Source: Paenibacillus ginsengarvi
GTDB lineage: Bacteria > Bacillota > Bacilli > Paenibacillales > NBRC-103111
Direction: 5' to 3'
Assembly (NCBI RefSeq): GCF_003626695.1
Contig: NZ_RBAH01000017.1
Location: forward strand, 120,115-184,114
Length of the DNA stretch: 64,000 nt
A program made the translations under genes and the position numbers. A model generated the notes under the pieces. It made no database searches. It saw only the letters and a list, made by a program, of their open reading frames with translations, and was not told the DNA's origin. This document shows, one piece after another, positions 1-8,532 of the stretch. Numbering within the stretch: position 1 is the stretch's first letter; each line of letters opens with the position of its first letter.

Positions 1-68
1 CAAAGCAGCAGCGCCGTCGCCCCCCATATCGCGGCAGCCACCCAGCGATGGCGCGTTTTAACGTTCAT
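1..68 (-). CDS. comEA: ComEA-like competence protein, N-terminus only
   Basis: This is the first 22 codons of a leftward gene cut by the window edge. It starts at ATG 68-66, preceded by a GGGGGGA ribosome binding site at 81-87. The visible residues (MNVKTRHRWVAAAIWG, then ATALLL) have a short basic start followed by a hydrophobic segment, which fits the membrane anchor of ComEA, the DNA receptor for natural transformation. The assignment rests mainly on position: in Bacillus, comEA is divergent from comER, and comER is the next gene here. The helix-hairpin-helix DNA-binding domain would lie outside the window, so the identity is inferred. Confidence 0.5.
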   Translation of the reverse strand, partial: MNVKTRHRWVAAAIWGATALLL

Positions 69-244
69 CAAATGGTTTTCTCCCCCCGCTTGGTCGTTCG
101 CTTTCGGATCAAAAGCGTCATATTCGCTGCTCCCCTTACATATACATGAATGAAATGGCGGGCCCGTTTTGGCGCCGAGTCACCTTCTCCCCGCCTGAAT
201 CATAAGATATAAACTCATCTACTTCTCCAGGAGGGATACGCGGC

Positions 245-1081
245 ATGAAGATTGGTTTTATCGGAACGGGCAGCATGGGAACCGTGCTCATCGAATCATT
301 CATACGCTCCGGGGCACTGCAGCCGTCGTCCGTTATCGCGAGCAACCGCTCGAAGCATAAAGCGGATCTTCTGGCTGCCAAATATCCCGGGCTCCTGGCC
401 GTAGACTCGAACCGGCAAGTCGCCGCGACTTGCGGGACTATCTTCATTTGTGTCAGGCCCCTTGTTTTCAAACAAGTCGTCGATGAAATCAAACCCTATG
501 TGACGCCGGATACGACCGTAATCTCGATTACAAGTCCGGTTCTGCTGAGGCATCTGGAATCGTCGCTGCCGTGCAAAGTCGCCAAAGTGATTCCCAGCAT
601 TACGAACGGCGTGCTTAGCGGCGCGGCCTTATGCATATACGGCGAACGCATGAGCGAGGAGGACCGGGGCTCGCTGGAATGGCTGGTCGGCATGATCGGC
701 AAACCGGTTCGCGTTTCGGAGCAGCACACGCGGGTTACCTCGGACATCTCCAGCTGCGGCCCCGCTTTTCTCGCTTACTTCGTACAAAAGCTCGTCGATG
801 CCGCCGTCCATGTAGCGGGCCTCCCGCAGGAGGAGGCAACCCGGCTCGCCTCGGAAATGGTTCTCGGCACCGGCAAGCTGCTGACGGCCGGAGGATATAC
901 GCCAGAGTCGCTGCGGCAGCGGGTAGCGGTTCCCGGCGGCATTATCGAAGCCGGTCTCGAGCTGATGGAGCGCGAGCTGGACACTACGTTTATCCGCTTG
1001 CTGGAAGCGACACATGCCAAGTACGACGAGGACGTGGAAAAAGTCGATCAGCAGTTCGGCAGCGGCACCCATACGCAATAA
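245..1081 (+). CDS. comER: ComER, ProC-like oxidoreductase
   Basis: This 278-residue protein belongs to the pyrroline-5-carboxylate reductase (ProC) superfamily. The N-terminal Rossmann motif GFIGTGSMG is at residues 4-12, and the ProC-type dimer-domain signature SSCGPAFLAYF is near residue 170. Within this superfamily it matches ComER best, because of its divergent comEA-like neighbour and because ComER borders the yqe cluster in Bacillus. ComER is named as a late competence protein; its substrate is unclear, and in Bacillus it has also been linked to sporulation and biofilm timing. AGGAGGG at 229-235 sets the ATG start. A hairpin shared with leuS follows the stop codon. Confidence 0.85.
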   Translation: MKIGFIGTGSMGTVLIESFIRSGALQPSSVIASNRSKHKADLLAAKYPGLLAVDSNRQVAATCGTIFICVRPLVFKQVVDEIKPYVTPDTTVISITSPVLLRHLESSLPCKVAKVIPSITNGVLSGAALCIYGERMSEEDRGSLEWLVGMIGKPVRVSEQHTRVTSDISSCGPAFLAYFVQKLVDAAVHVAGLPQEEATRLASEMVLGTGKLLTAGGYTPESLRQRVAVPGGIIEAGLELMERELDTTFIRLLEATHAKYDEDVEKVDQQFGSGTHTQ

Positions 1082-1136
1082 ACGGCCGGCCCTGCGCCAT
1101 AAGGAACTGCTTGTTCCCTGGCGAGGCCGGCCGTTT
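1081..1136. terminator. Bidirectional terminator between comER and leuS
   Basis: Arms AACGGCCGGCC (1081-1091) and GGCCGGCCGTT (1125-1135) form a perfect 11-bp stem, with a second GGAAC/GTTCC stem inside the loop. It lies between the convergent ends of comER and leuS. Neither side has a long T-run, so its efficiency is uncertain. Confidence 0.7.
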
Positions 1137-1170
1137 CGTTTGCGGCTGGTCGTTCTCTATTTCGGATCGG

Positions 1171-3621
1171 TTACCCTACGACAATGTTGACGAGCTTGCC
1201 TTTGACGGCTATTACTTTGCGTACCGATTTGCCGTTCATCGCGTCCTTCACTTTATCCAGCTCGAGCGCGATTTGCTGCATGGCGGCTTCGTCCGTGTCG
1301 TTCGCGATTTTGACGCGATCGGCGATTTTGCCGTTCACTTGCACGACGATCTCGACTTCGTCATCAACCGTCAACGCTTCGTCGTACGTCGGCCATGCCG
1401 CATACGTGATCGATTCGTTATGGCCCAGCTTCTCCCACAGCTCTTCGGCGAGGTGAGGCGCGATCGGCGACAGCATCTGGGCGAACTGGCGCATCGCCTC
1501 GACCGGAAGCGATTCCGCCTTGTATGCTTCGTTGACGAAAATCATCAGCTGGCTGATCGCCGTATTGAAACGCAGCGCGTCGAAATCTTCCGTCACTTTC
1601 TTGATCGTCCGGTGCCACGTGCGGTTAAACGCCTCGCTACCTTCGCCGCCGATCTTCGCATTCAACGTGCCATCCTCGTTCACGAACAACCGCCAGATGC
1701 GGTTCAGGAAGCGGTACGCTCCATCGACACCATTCGTGTTCCACGGCTTCGTCGCTTCGAGCGGCCCCATGAACATTTCGTACAAGCGGAGCGTATCCGC
1801 CCCATGCTCGCCGACGATGTCGTCCGGATTCACGACGTTGCCGCGCGATTTGCTCATTTTCTCCATATTTTCGCCGAGAATCATGCCCTGGTTGACGAGC
1901 TTGTAGAACGGCTCTTTCGTGTTTACGACGCCGATATCGTACAGCACCTTGTGCCAGAAGCGGGCGTACAGGAGGTGGAGCACGGCGTGCTCGGCGCCGC
2001 CGATGTACAGATCGACCGGCAGCCATTCTTTTTGCAGCTCCGGCGAGCAGAGCTCCTTGTCGTTGTGCGGATCGATGAAGCGCAAGTAATACCAGCAGCT
2101 TCCCGCCCATTGCGGCATCGTGTTCGTTTCGCGCTTGGCCGGCTTGCCCGTTTCGGGATCGACCGTATTGACCCATTCAGTCACGTTCGCCAGCGGCGAT
2201 TCCCCCGTGCCCGACGGACGGATCTCGTCGATTTCCGGCAGCAGCAGCGGCAGCTGATCTTCCGGTACCGGCTTCATCGTGCCGTCCTCGAGGTGGAGAA
2301 TCGGAATCGGCTCGCCCCAGTACCGCTGGCGGCTGAACAGCCAGTCGCGCAGCCGGTACGTCACTTTGCCTTGCCCTTTGCCTTCGGCTTCCAGCCATGC
2401 GATCATTTTCGCGATTGCCTGCTCGTTGTTCAAGCCGTCGAGCAAGCCGGAACTGATGTGCGCGCCGTCGCCCGCATATGCTTCCTTCGTTACATCGCCG
2501 CCCTTGACCACTTCGATAATCGGCAAATCGTACTGCTTCGCAAACTCCCAGTCGCGCTGGTCGTGGCCCGGCACCGCCATAATGGCCCCCGTACCGTATC
2601 CGCCGAGCACATAATCGGCGATCCAGACCGGCGTCTTCGAACCGTTCACCGGATTGATCGCATAAGCGCCGGTAAATACGCCCGTTTTTTCTTTGGCGAG
2701 ATCGGTGCGCTCCAGATCGCTCTTCATCGCCGCTTTATCCTGGTAAGCCTTGATCGCAGCGGCTTGATCCGGGGTCGTGATCTTGGCAACGAGCTCATGC
2801 TCCGGCGCCAGTACGCAATAAGTAGCCCCGAACAGCGTATCCGGACGCGTCGTGAAGACGGTCAGGCTGTCGCCCGCGTGTCCGTCGATCTCGAATACGA
2901 CTTCCGCGCCGGTCGATTTGCCGATCCAGTTGCGCTGCATATCCTTGATGCTTTCCGACCAGTCCAGCTCCTCCAAATCCTCGAGCAGCCGTTCGGCATA
3001 TTCGGTAATTTTCAGCACCCATTGGCGCATCGGCTTGCGGACAACCGGATGGTTGCCGCGCTCGCTGAGACCGTTGATGACCTCCTCGTTGGCCAGCACG
3101 GTTCCGAGCGCCGGACACCAGTTAACGGGCACTTCGGCCACGTAGGCGAGTCCTTTTTTGTACAGCTGGAGGAAAATCCACTGCGTCCACTTGTAATAGT
3201 CCGGATCGGTCGTGCTGACCTCGCGGTCCCAGTCGTATGAGAAGCCGAGCGACTTGATCTGGCGGCGGAAGTTGTCGATGTTCGTAAACGTAATGTCCCG
3301 CGGATGCTTGCCGGTGTCGAGCGCATGCTGCTCAGCCGGAAGACCGAAGGCGTCCCAGCCCATCGGGTGCAGCACGTTGAACCCTCTCATCCGCTTGTAG
3401 CGGGAGACGATATCGGTCGCGGTGTAGCCTTCCGGGTGACCGACGTGCAGCCCCGCCCCCGACGGATACGGGAACATGTCGAGCGCGTAAAACTTCGGCT
3501 TGTTCGAGTTTTCGAGCACTTTGAACGTTTTGTTAGCGTCCCAGTATTGCTGCCATTTCGGTTCGATCGCTTGCGGGTTATAGCCTTGCGTTTCTTTGTG
3601 CGAGCCCGTTTGCTGCGTCAT
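1171..3621 (-). CDS. leuS: Leucyl-tRNA synthetase
   Basis: This 816-residue class I aminoacyl-tRNA synthetase charges tRNA-Leu in the cytoplasm. The HIGH-type motif is HVGH at residues 59-62, within YPSGAGLHVGHPEGY. The KMSKS loop (EKMSKSRGNV) is near residue 586, and the long insert between the Rossmann halves corresponds to the CP1 editing domain. The length is normal for bacterial LeuRS. GGGAGG lies 8-13 bases before the ATG. A T-box leader with its own promoter lies upstream, but about 350 bases of repeat-filled sequence separate the leader terminator from the start codon, which is unusually long. Confidence 0.98.
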   Translation of the reverse strand: MTQQTGSHKETQGYNPQAIEPKWQQYWDANKTFKVLENSNKPKFYALDMFPYPSGAGLHVGHPEGYTATDIVSRYKRMRGFNVLHPMGWDAFGLPAEQHALDTGKHPRDITFTNIDNFRRQIKSLGFSYDWDREVSTTDPDYYKWTQWIFLQLYKKGLAYVAEVPVNWCPALGTVLANEEVINGLSERGNHPVVRKPMRQWVLKITEYAERLLEDLEELDWSESIKDMQRNWIGKSTGAEVVFEIDGHAGDSLTVFTTRPDTLFGATYCVLAPEHELVAKITTPDQAAAIKAYQDKAAMKSDLERTDLAKEKTGVFTGAYAINPVNGSKTPVWIADYVLGGYGTGAIMAVPGHDQRDWEFAKQYDLPIIEVVKGGDVTKEAYAGDGAHISSGLLDGLNNEQAIAKMIAWLEAEGKGQGKVTYRLRDWLFSRQRYWGEPIPILHLEDGTMKPVPEDQLPLLLPEIDEIRPSGTGESPLANVTEWVNTVDPETGKPAKRETNTMPQWAGSCWYYLRFIDPHNDKELCSPELQKEWLPVDLYIGGAEHAVLHLLYARFWHKVLYDIGVVNTKEPFYKLVNQGMILGENMEKMSKSRGNVVNPDDIVGEHGADTLRLYEMFMGPLEATKPWNTNGVDGAYRFLNRIWRLFVNEDGTLNAKIGGEGSEAFNRTWHRTIKKVTEDFDALRFNTAISQLMIFVNEAYKAESLPVEAMRQFAQMLSPIAPHLAEELWEKLGHNESITYAAWPTYDEALTVDDEVEIVVQVNGKIADRVKIANDTDEAAMQQIALELDKVKDAMNGKSVRKVIAVKGKLVNIVVG

Positions 3622-3642
3622 AAGCGTTTCCTCCCAAATTTA

Positions 3643-3698
3643 CCCCAAAAAGTGATGTGATGCTTCGTAGCTTAGTCCGAGTACTTTTCGGGGACCCC
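3643..3698. repeat. Palindromic intergenic element, copy A
   Basis: The outer arms CCCCAAAAAGT and ACTTTTCGGGG can pair, and a GACCCC tail follows. The internal segment GATGCTTCGTAGC resembles the interior of the copies at 23088 and 36789. It lies in the leuS leader just upstream of the ribosome binding site. Confidence 0.75.
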
Positions 3699-3708
3699 GA
3701 TACTTGAA

Positions 3709-3737
3709 CCCCAAAAAGTGATGTGATGCTTTGTAGC
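3709..3737. repeat. Palindromic intergenic element, left half copy
   Basis: This repeats the first ~27 bases of copy A almost exactly (CCCCAAAAAGTGATGTGATG, then CTTTGTAGC) and then diverges. The right arm is missing. It begins 10 bases after copy A ends, so this looks like a tandem partial duplication. Confidence 0.7.
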
Positions 3738-3742
3738 CGAAC

Positions 3743-3878
3743 TTAACGGAATTATTTTCCGCTAATCCCGTTCTATCCTGCCTGTAAGCCTGCAATAGCG
3801 GAACCGGTTTCCGCTATTCGCCCCTTCCTGCTCGAATATGAGCCAAAAGCGCCAAATAGCGGAATACAGTTCCTTTAT
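3743..3878. repeat. Cluster of three 23-bp hairpin repeats
   Basis: Three hairpins share a 9-base arm, 5-base loop, 9-base arm layout. They are 3743-3765 (TTAACGGAA/TTCCGCTAA), 3795-3817 (ATAGCGGAA/TTCCGCTAT) and 3856-3878 (ATAGCGGAA/TTCCTTTAT, imperfect). They fill the leuS leader between the T-box terminator and copy A of the palindromic element. Confidence 0.75.
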
Positions 3879-3989
3879 TTGAGCGGCCATCCCTCTTTCC
3901 CTGCGAATAACGTACTATACTTCCGTTATACCCCCGCCTTTGCCGGCCAATACCCGAAAGGACGACAAGAAAGAAAAGTGCCCGAACGC

Positions 3990-4323
3990 TCAAAAACCTC
4001 CCATCACTAGCGCTAACGCTAGGGACGAGAGGTTTGTTTCCCGTGGTACCACCCTAGTTGGCACGGATCGTCCTTCGATCTATGCCCACTTTGAACCCCT
4101 TAACGCGGGGATTACGATCCGGTTTGCCGTATTACGCTCGGGTAACGATGCTTCGCATCACTCGCGATGCCGATACGCGTTACGGGTCATGCCGTCAGCT
4201 CCAAGGCGAGTTCGCTCTTCTCATTTGCCGGCTTTCACCGAAGTACCGGCTCTCTGCGAAATGAAAATAGGCTACTATTCCTTGTCTAAGCCTGTGATCG
4301 ATATACAACTTTTAGATATTATA
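3990..4323 (-). promoter_or_regulatory. Leucine T-box riboswitch leader of leuS
   Basis: Read on the minus strand, the leader starts just downstream of its promoter. It carries GAACTC with specifier codon CTC (Leu) at 4210-4208. The conserved T-box bulge AGGGTGGTACCACGG lies at about 4054-4040. It ends in a strong hairpin at 4035-3996 (AAACCTC.../...GGGAGGTTT) followed by a T-run. Uncharged tRNA-Leu would bind the specifier and T-box bulge and favour the antiterminator, raising leuS expression when leucine is short. The Leu specifier and the downstream leuS agree with each other. Confidence 0.93.
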
Positions 4324-4347
4324 CGTGCAAGGCGCCGGTAAAGTCAA
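4318..4347 (-). promoter_or_regulatory. Sigma-A promoter of the T-box/leuS transcript
   Basis: On the minus strand, the -35 TTGACT (4347-4342) and a perfect -10 TATAAT (4323-4318) are separated by 18 bases. The promoter lies immediately upstream of the T-box stem I. Confidence 0.85.
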
Positions 4348-4414
4348 GGTGCTCCGTCCCGCATGTCAGCTCTCGATATGACAGGCTTGGCCTCGCTTCC
4401 CGCTTAACATGCCG

Positions 4415-5521
4415 CTACCACGGCACGCCGTCATCGCCGCCCCGGCCGCTGTCCGATGGTGTATGCGGCTTCTCGATCAGCTTTTTCGCCACATCCTCGA
4501 ACGATTCCGGATGGAGCAGTTCCACCGGCGAAAAGCCTTTCTCAAACTGGAACGAATCTCCCTCGATGAGCAGCACGTACCGTCCGTTCAGCTGGGCGAC
4601 ATGCACCGACTGCCCGTAATCGGAGAGAAGCGCCCGGACGGAAACCCCGTCCAGCTTGAACTTCAGCTCCAGCTCCGGCTGATACTCGGTAATTCGCGTC
4701 GCTGCCTCGACGACCTGCTCCGGGCTCCATTTTTGCTGAAGCTCCCTCTGCTCGCTCGCCGCCCACAGCTCGATTTCCTCGGCCTCGCGCTGCTTGCCTT
4801 CGTGGGCCGGCTCGGCCTGCCATTTTTCCTCGATATAGTTCTGCACCATATCCATCACCTGCTGATTAACCAGCTCCGGAACGGAAGGCTCGTACGAGAC
4901 GAACTTGAGAAAATCCTCGAAATAGCGGGCGTGAGACGATTGATGCAGCTTCAGCTCCCATTCCTCGAGCATGCCCTCCTCGGGAATGTGCGGGTATTGG
5001 ATCGCTTTGATGTTTTTGGCGCTGATCGCCATATCGACATGCCGGACCAAGCTTTTTTCGTCGGCGATCGTGGCGATTTTCGGCTCGAAGTCGCATTTCA
5101 TCACGAACAGGATCGGATCGTCGAACCATTTACTCAGCTTGGCCGCCGTGACGATCAGCGCTCCGCCGCGGACGGAGCTCGTATCCATGTAAGCGCGCAC
5201 CAGCTCGTCGCTGGCGTACAGAAAGTCCTGGGGATTCCCGGCAAATCGGATTCGCTGAAACAAGGCGTAGTTCGGATTGCCAGCCAGCTCGAACCCAGGC
5301 TCTACAATAAACCGGCCAACCTTCGTCGGCACCTGCTCAGTAAGTGGATTCCGTTCGGCTTTTCGCTTCACGATGCGGGCGAATTCGCCGTCTAAAAACT
5401 TTTTCAGCTCGCTCGTTTCGTACGCTTCGCGGTCGAGCGTCTGGTAATGCCGGAACGATTTGTTCGCCTGGTCCTCGGTTTGAATGACGAAAAATGACAA
5501 GTATTGTACGGAAAAATCCAC
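4415..5521 (-). CDS. DUF3900 family protein, function unknown
   Basis: This protein of about 368 residues resembles the DUF3900 family of Bacillus and Paenibacillus, recognised from the N-terminal VDFSVQYLSFFVIQ and the central GRFIVEPGFEL and MPEEGM-like (IPEEGM) stretches. No catalytic motif, signal peptide or membrane segment is visible, so it is probably cytoplasmic. I chose the GTG at 5521 over the ATG at 5554 because AAGGAG lies 10 bases before the GTG and inside the longer reading, and because the family begins at the DFSVQYLSFF stretch. The C-terminus is rich in Asp, Ser and Gly. The function is not known. It lies downstream of fabF on the same strand, 164 bases away. Confidence 0.75.
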   Translation of the reverse strand: MDFSVQYLSFFVIQTEDQANKSFRHYQTLDREAYETSELKKFLDGEFARIVKRKAERNPLTEQVPTKVGRFIVEPGFELAGNPNYALFQRIRFAGNPQDFLYASDELVRAYMDTSSVRGGALIVTAAKLSKWFDDPILFVMKCDFEPKIATIADEKSLVRHVDMAISAKNIKAIQYPHIPEEGMLEEWELKLHQSSHARYFEDFLKFVSYEPSVPELVNQQVMDMVQNYIEEKWQAEPAHEGKQREAEEIELWAASEQRELQQKWSPEQVVEAATRITEYQPELELKFKLDGVSVRALLSDYGQSVHVAQLNGRYVLLIEGDSFQFEKGFSPVELLHPESFEDVAKKLIEKPHTPSDSGRGGDDGVPW

Positions 5522-5685
5522 AGTCAGAACGCTCCTTCTCCGGTCTGCTTTCACCCGCGCGGTCCGCCCGGCCCGAAAAAAAACGGAAATCGCCAGGCAG
5601 CGGCGCGGGATCTAAAAGCTCCGAACTCTACTTTAACAAAAATGCGCTCTGATGGGAACACCCGTGCGGACTGTGAAATTGGTCC

Positions 5686-6930
5686 TCATTCTTCGTCAAA
5701 CTTACGCAGCACGAGGACTGCATTGTGTCCCCCGAAGCCGAACGAATTCGAAAGCCCCGTCGTAACTGGCACCTTGCGCGCAATGTTCGGCACATAATCC
5801 AGATCGCATTCGGGGTCCGGCTCATGCAAATTGATCGTCGGCGGGATCACGCCCTCCTGAATCGTCTTGACGAGCGCAACCGCCTCCACGCCCCCGGCCG
5901 CTCCGAGCATATGCCCGGTGACAGACTTGCCAGCGCTTATCGGAATCTCGTACGCCCGCTCGCCGAACAGCCGCTTGATCGCCTTCGTCTCCGAAACGTC
6001 TCCGATGTCCGTGCCGGTAGCGTGCGCATTAATCGTGTCGATATGCTCCGGACCGATACCGGCATCGTCCAGCGCCTCCTTCATCGCCCGGTAAGCGCCG
6101 TCCCCTTCCGGATCGGTCGCCACCATATGATACGCGTCGGAGCTGGCGCCGTAGCCGATCAGCTCGGCCAGGATGGGCGCTCCTCGCCGCAAAGCGTGCT
6201 CCAGCGATTCGAGCACGAGAATGCCGGCCCCCTCAGCCGCTACGAACCCGCTCCGCCCCTTGTCGAACGGGCGGCTGGCCTTCTCCGGCTCTCCGTCCCA
6301 GGTCGACATCGCGCCGGAGTTGATGAATCCCGCCAGCGCCAAATCGGTGATCGTCGCTTCCGCGCCGCCGGCCACGACAGCGTCCGCGCCGCCGCGCTGG
6401 ATTAGCTTGAACGCCTCCCCGATCGCGTTGTTGCCCGACGCGCAGGCGGTTACCGGAGCGAGCACCGGGCCCTTGAGCCCGTTTAGGATGCTGACCTGCG
6501 CCGCCGCCATATTGGCGATCATCATCGGCACCAGCGACGGGCTGACTCGGCCCGGTCCCCGCTCCAGCAGCGTCTTGTAATTGTCCAGCAGCGTTTGCAA
6601 GCCGCCGACTCCGGAACCGATATAGACGCCGATCCGCGTCCGATCGGCGCTATCGTCCGCCAGCAGTCCCGACTCGCTAAGAGCCTCTGCAGCTGCGCCA
6701 ATCGCAAGGTGGCAGAACCGGTCCATCCGGCGTGCTTCCTTCCGGCCTACTACTGCCTCCGGGTCGAAATTGCGCACCAGTCCGGCGATTTTTGTTTTGA
6801 GAGCCGTAACGTCAATCGTGTCGATCACGGAAATTCCCGATCTTCCGGCGACAAGCGCCTCCCAAAATGTAGACACATTGTTCCCGATCGGCGTAATGGC
6901 GCCCATACCCGTAATAACTACCCGTTTCAT
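5686..6930 (-). CDS. fabF: Beta-ketoacyl-ACP synthase II
   Basis: This 414-residue condensing enzyme elongates acyl-ACP with malonyl-ACP in fatty acid synthesis. The thiolase fold is complete. The nucleophile cysteine lies in VTACASGNNAIGEA near residue 161, the first histidine in NAHATGTDIGD near 301, and the second in KSVTGHMLGAAGG near 338. The start MKRVVITGMGAITPIG is typical of the family. AAAGGGATGG precedes the ATG. It stands apart from any fabH, acpP or fabD gene; many Firmicutes carry fabF with fabH, so this could be a second FabF-type paralogue. Confidence 0.93.
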   Translation of the reverse strand: MKRVVITGMGAITPIGNNVSTFWEALVAGRSGISVIDTIDVTALKTKIAGLVRNFDPEAVVGRKEARRMDRFCHLAIGAAAEALSESGLLADDSADRTRIGVYIGSGVGGLQTLLDNYKTLLERGPGRVSPSLVPMMIANMAAAQVSILNGLKGPVLAPVTACASGNNAIGEAFKLIQRGGADAVVAGGAEATITDLALAGFINSGAMSTWDGEPEKASRPFDKGRSGFVAAEGAGILVLESLEHALRRGAPILAELIGYGASSDAYHMVATDPEGDGAYRAMKEALDDAGIGPEHIDTINAHATGTDIGDVSETKAIKRLFGERAYEIPISAGKSVTGHMLGAAGGVEAVALVKTIQEGVIPPTINLHEPDPECDLDYVPNIARKVPVTTGLSNSFGFGGHNAVLVLRKFDEE

Positions 6931-7052
6931 CCGATACCATCCCTTTCTCCGTCTGCTAAACTGTCGAATCGGGAGCCGGCCACACGAAGGAACCGATACA
7001 CCCGGCTGCCAAACTCCTCGTATGCAAGTAGCATGTCATATGTGTTATCCTA

Positions 7053-7081
7053 TTACAAGTTATAGTTTATACGGGTATAAT
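7053..7081 (+). promoter_or_regulatory. Plus-strand sigma-A promoter with no close gene
   Basis: TTACAA (7053-7058) and a perfect TATAAT (7076-7081) are separated by 17 bases. The transcript would start near 7088. The next plus-strand gene begins only at 7530. AAGGAGG at 7120-7126 has no usable start codon after it, and a short hairpin CCCGC/GCGGG (7132-7147) follows. Confidence 0.5.
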
Positions 7082-7094
7082 TACTGATAGGCAA
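7066..7094 (-). promoter_or_regulatory. Probable fabF promoter, overlapping a divergent one
   Basis: On the minus strand, the -35 TTGCCT (7094-7089) and -10 TATAAA (7071-7066) are separated by 17 bases, about 130 bases upstream of fabF. It overlaps the plus-strand promoter at 7053-7081, so the two could interfere with each other. I did not recognise a FapR operator. Confidence 0.55.
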
Positions 7095-7184
7095 AAGAGA
7101 ACGTCCATCGACATCGTTCAAGGAGGAGCGACCCGCCGTTTAGCGGGGGTTATTTGGGGCAAAAGAAACTGTTACGCTGTAACC

Positions 7185-7465
7185 TTGATAGCGGCGGTCT
7201 CATTTCCGCTTCGCATGATCAGCGCCATTCCGCCAGCTATAGCGGAACTTCCGCCTCCGTTATCGCTGTCTCGGCGGAACCGCCAGTTCCGTTATCGCTG
7301 CTTCGCGGGCCTACTAGGCCTGCACAGAGGAAGCTGTACTTCCTTTATGGCTCCATTCGCTCGGCTCAGCTCGAGTTATCGCGACTTTAACGGAACTTCC
7401 GCTTCCGTTATCGCCCGGTCAGCACTGTTCCGCCAGCGATAGCGGAACTTTCAGTTCCGCTTCCC
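7185..7465. repeat. Cluster of degenerate AGCGGAA/TTCCGCT hairpins
   Basis: At least four imperfect copies of the GCGGAA...TTCCGC/TTCCGTTAT inverted repeat occur here, near 7240-7265, 7275-7300, 7390-7415 and 7438-7465. Loops are longer and more variable than in the clusters at 3743 and 63699. Apart from the fabF-side promoters, this 6931-7529 gap holds no gene I can support. Confidence 0.6.
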
Positions 7466-7529
7466 TGTCTTCGGTCGGCTTCGATCCTGAAAAGACACTC
7501 CGTCCACGAATCGAAAGGAATGATCGTCC

Positions 7530-8381
7530 ATGAACACCGATCAGCGCTTGCGGGCGTTATCTGATTTTCTAATCGCCCATCGGGCGAAGCTCACTCCCCA
7601 GTCGGTCGGGCTGCCTGCCGGGGCGCGCCGCAGAACGCCGGGCCTCCGCAGAGAGGAGGTCGCCCAGATCGCGGGCGTCAGCACCACGTGGTATACCTGG
7701 CTCGAGCAAGGCCGCGATATCCGCATGTCGGCCCAGGTGCTCGAAAGGATCGCCTTCGCGCTTCAACTGAACGACGACGAGCGGGACTATATGCTCGCGC
7801 TCGCTCTGGAGCAGACAACCGCCGCCGCGCCTGCCCCGGACACAGCCGTGGACAAAATGCCCGAAGCGCTGGAGAGAATCATCGGCGAGCTGCGTGGCTG
7901 CCCGGTGATCGTATCCGACCGCAAGCTGGGCATCGTCGGCTGGAACAAGGCGGCAGCGGCCGTTTTTATGGATTTTGCCCAAGTCCCTCCGGAAGAACGG
8001 AATATGATCTGGCTGCTGTTTACGCGAAAGGAGCTGCGCACGCTTGCCGCCAATTGGGAGCAGTTCGTGCGCGGATTTTTGGCGATATTCCGCTACTATT
8101 ACGGGAAATATGTAGGCGATGCGTGGTACGGGGAGTTTATACAGCGGCTCAGCTCGTTTAATGCGGATTTCCGCACGCTGTGGGACATAAACGACGTCAG
8201 CCCGGCGCCGGAGGTGTCGATCGAGTTCCGCCATGCGAAGGCGGGCAAAATGCTGTTCGACCTGACATCGATGCAGGTGCAGGGACAGACCGATCTACGC
8301 TGCAGCGTGTATACGCCTTCGCCCGGTTCGGAAACGGAAGCGAAGCTGAAGCGGCTGATGGATCGCATCGAGCGCAGGTAG
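7530..8381 (+). CDS. XRE-type regulator with MmyB-like ligand domain
   Basis: This 283-residue transcription factor has an N-terminal helix-turn-helix at residues ~8-75. The pattern RRTPGLRREEVAQIAGVSTT followed by WYTWLEQGR is the hallmark of the MmyB-like XRE group. A C-terminal ligand-sensing domain follows at ~105-270. It presumably represses or activates a nearby or unlinked gene; no regulated target can be named from the sequence. AAAGGAATG precedes the ATG. It is monocistronic, with the DinB-like gene convergent downstream and a shared terminator between them. Confidence 0.88.
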   Translation: MNTDQRLRALSDFLIAHRAKLTPQSVGLPAGARRRTPGLRREEVAQIAGVSTTWYTWLEQGRDIRMSAQVLERIAFALQLNDDERDYMLALALEQTTAAAPAPDTAVDKMPEALERIIGELRGCPVIVSDRKLGIVGWNKAAAAVFMDFAQVPPEERNMIWLLFTRKELRTLAANWEQFVRGFLAIFRYYYGKYVGDAWYGEFIQRLSSFNADFRTLWDINDVSPAPEVSIEFRHAKAGKMLFDLTSMQVQGQTDLRCSVYTPSPGSETEAKLKRLMDRIERR

Positions 8382-8395
8382 AATACGCAGGCACG

Positions 8396-8435
8396 CGAAA
8401 AAGCCCGGCGGAGGAATCTCCTCCGTCGGGCTCTT
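8396..8435. terminator. Bidirectional terminator
   Basis: Arms AGCCCGGCGGAGG (8402-8414) and CCTCCGTCGGGCT (8420-8432) form a 13-bp stem with one mismatch. On the minus strand it is followed by TTTTTCG, and on the plus strand by CTTG. It sits between the convergent ends of the XRE regulator and the DinB-like gene. Confidence 0.8.
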
Positions 8436-8532
8436 GTGCATAAGGAAGGACCGTGACAAGCCATTCATGGGGCCGCTTTCTAGAAAGCTTGCCCGTTTAT
8501 TTTCCAATCGGCGTCAAACCGCCGTTGCCTGC

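Noticed and set aside
631..3240. 869-codon open frame opposite leuS
   Set aside because: It overlaps comER and leuS antisense. Its translation is Arg/Asp/His-rich with no family pattern, while leuS is complete on the other strand.
4364..4383. Terminator after the DUF3900 gene
   Set aside because: TGTCA/TGACA gives only a 5-bp stem with a 10-base loop and no T-run.
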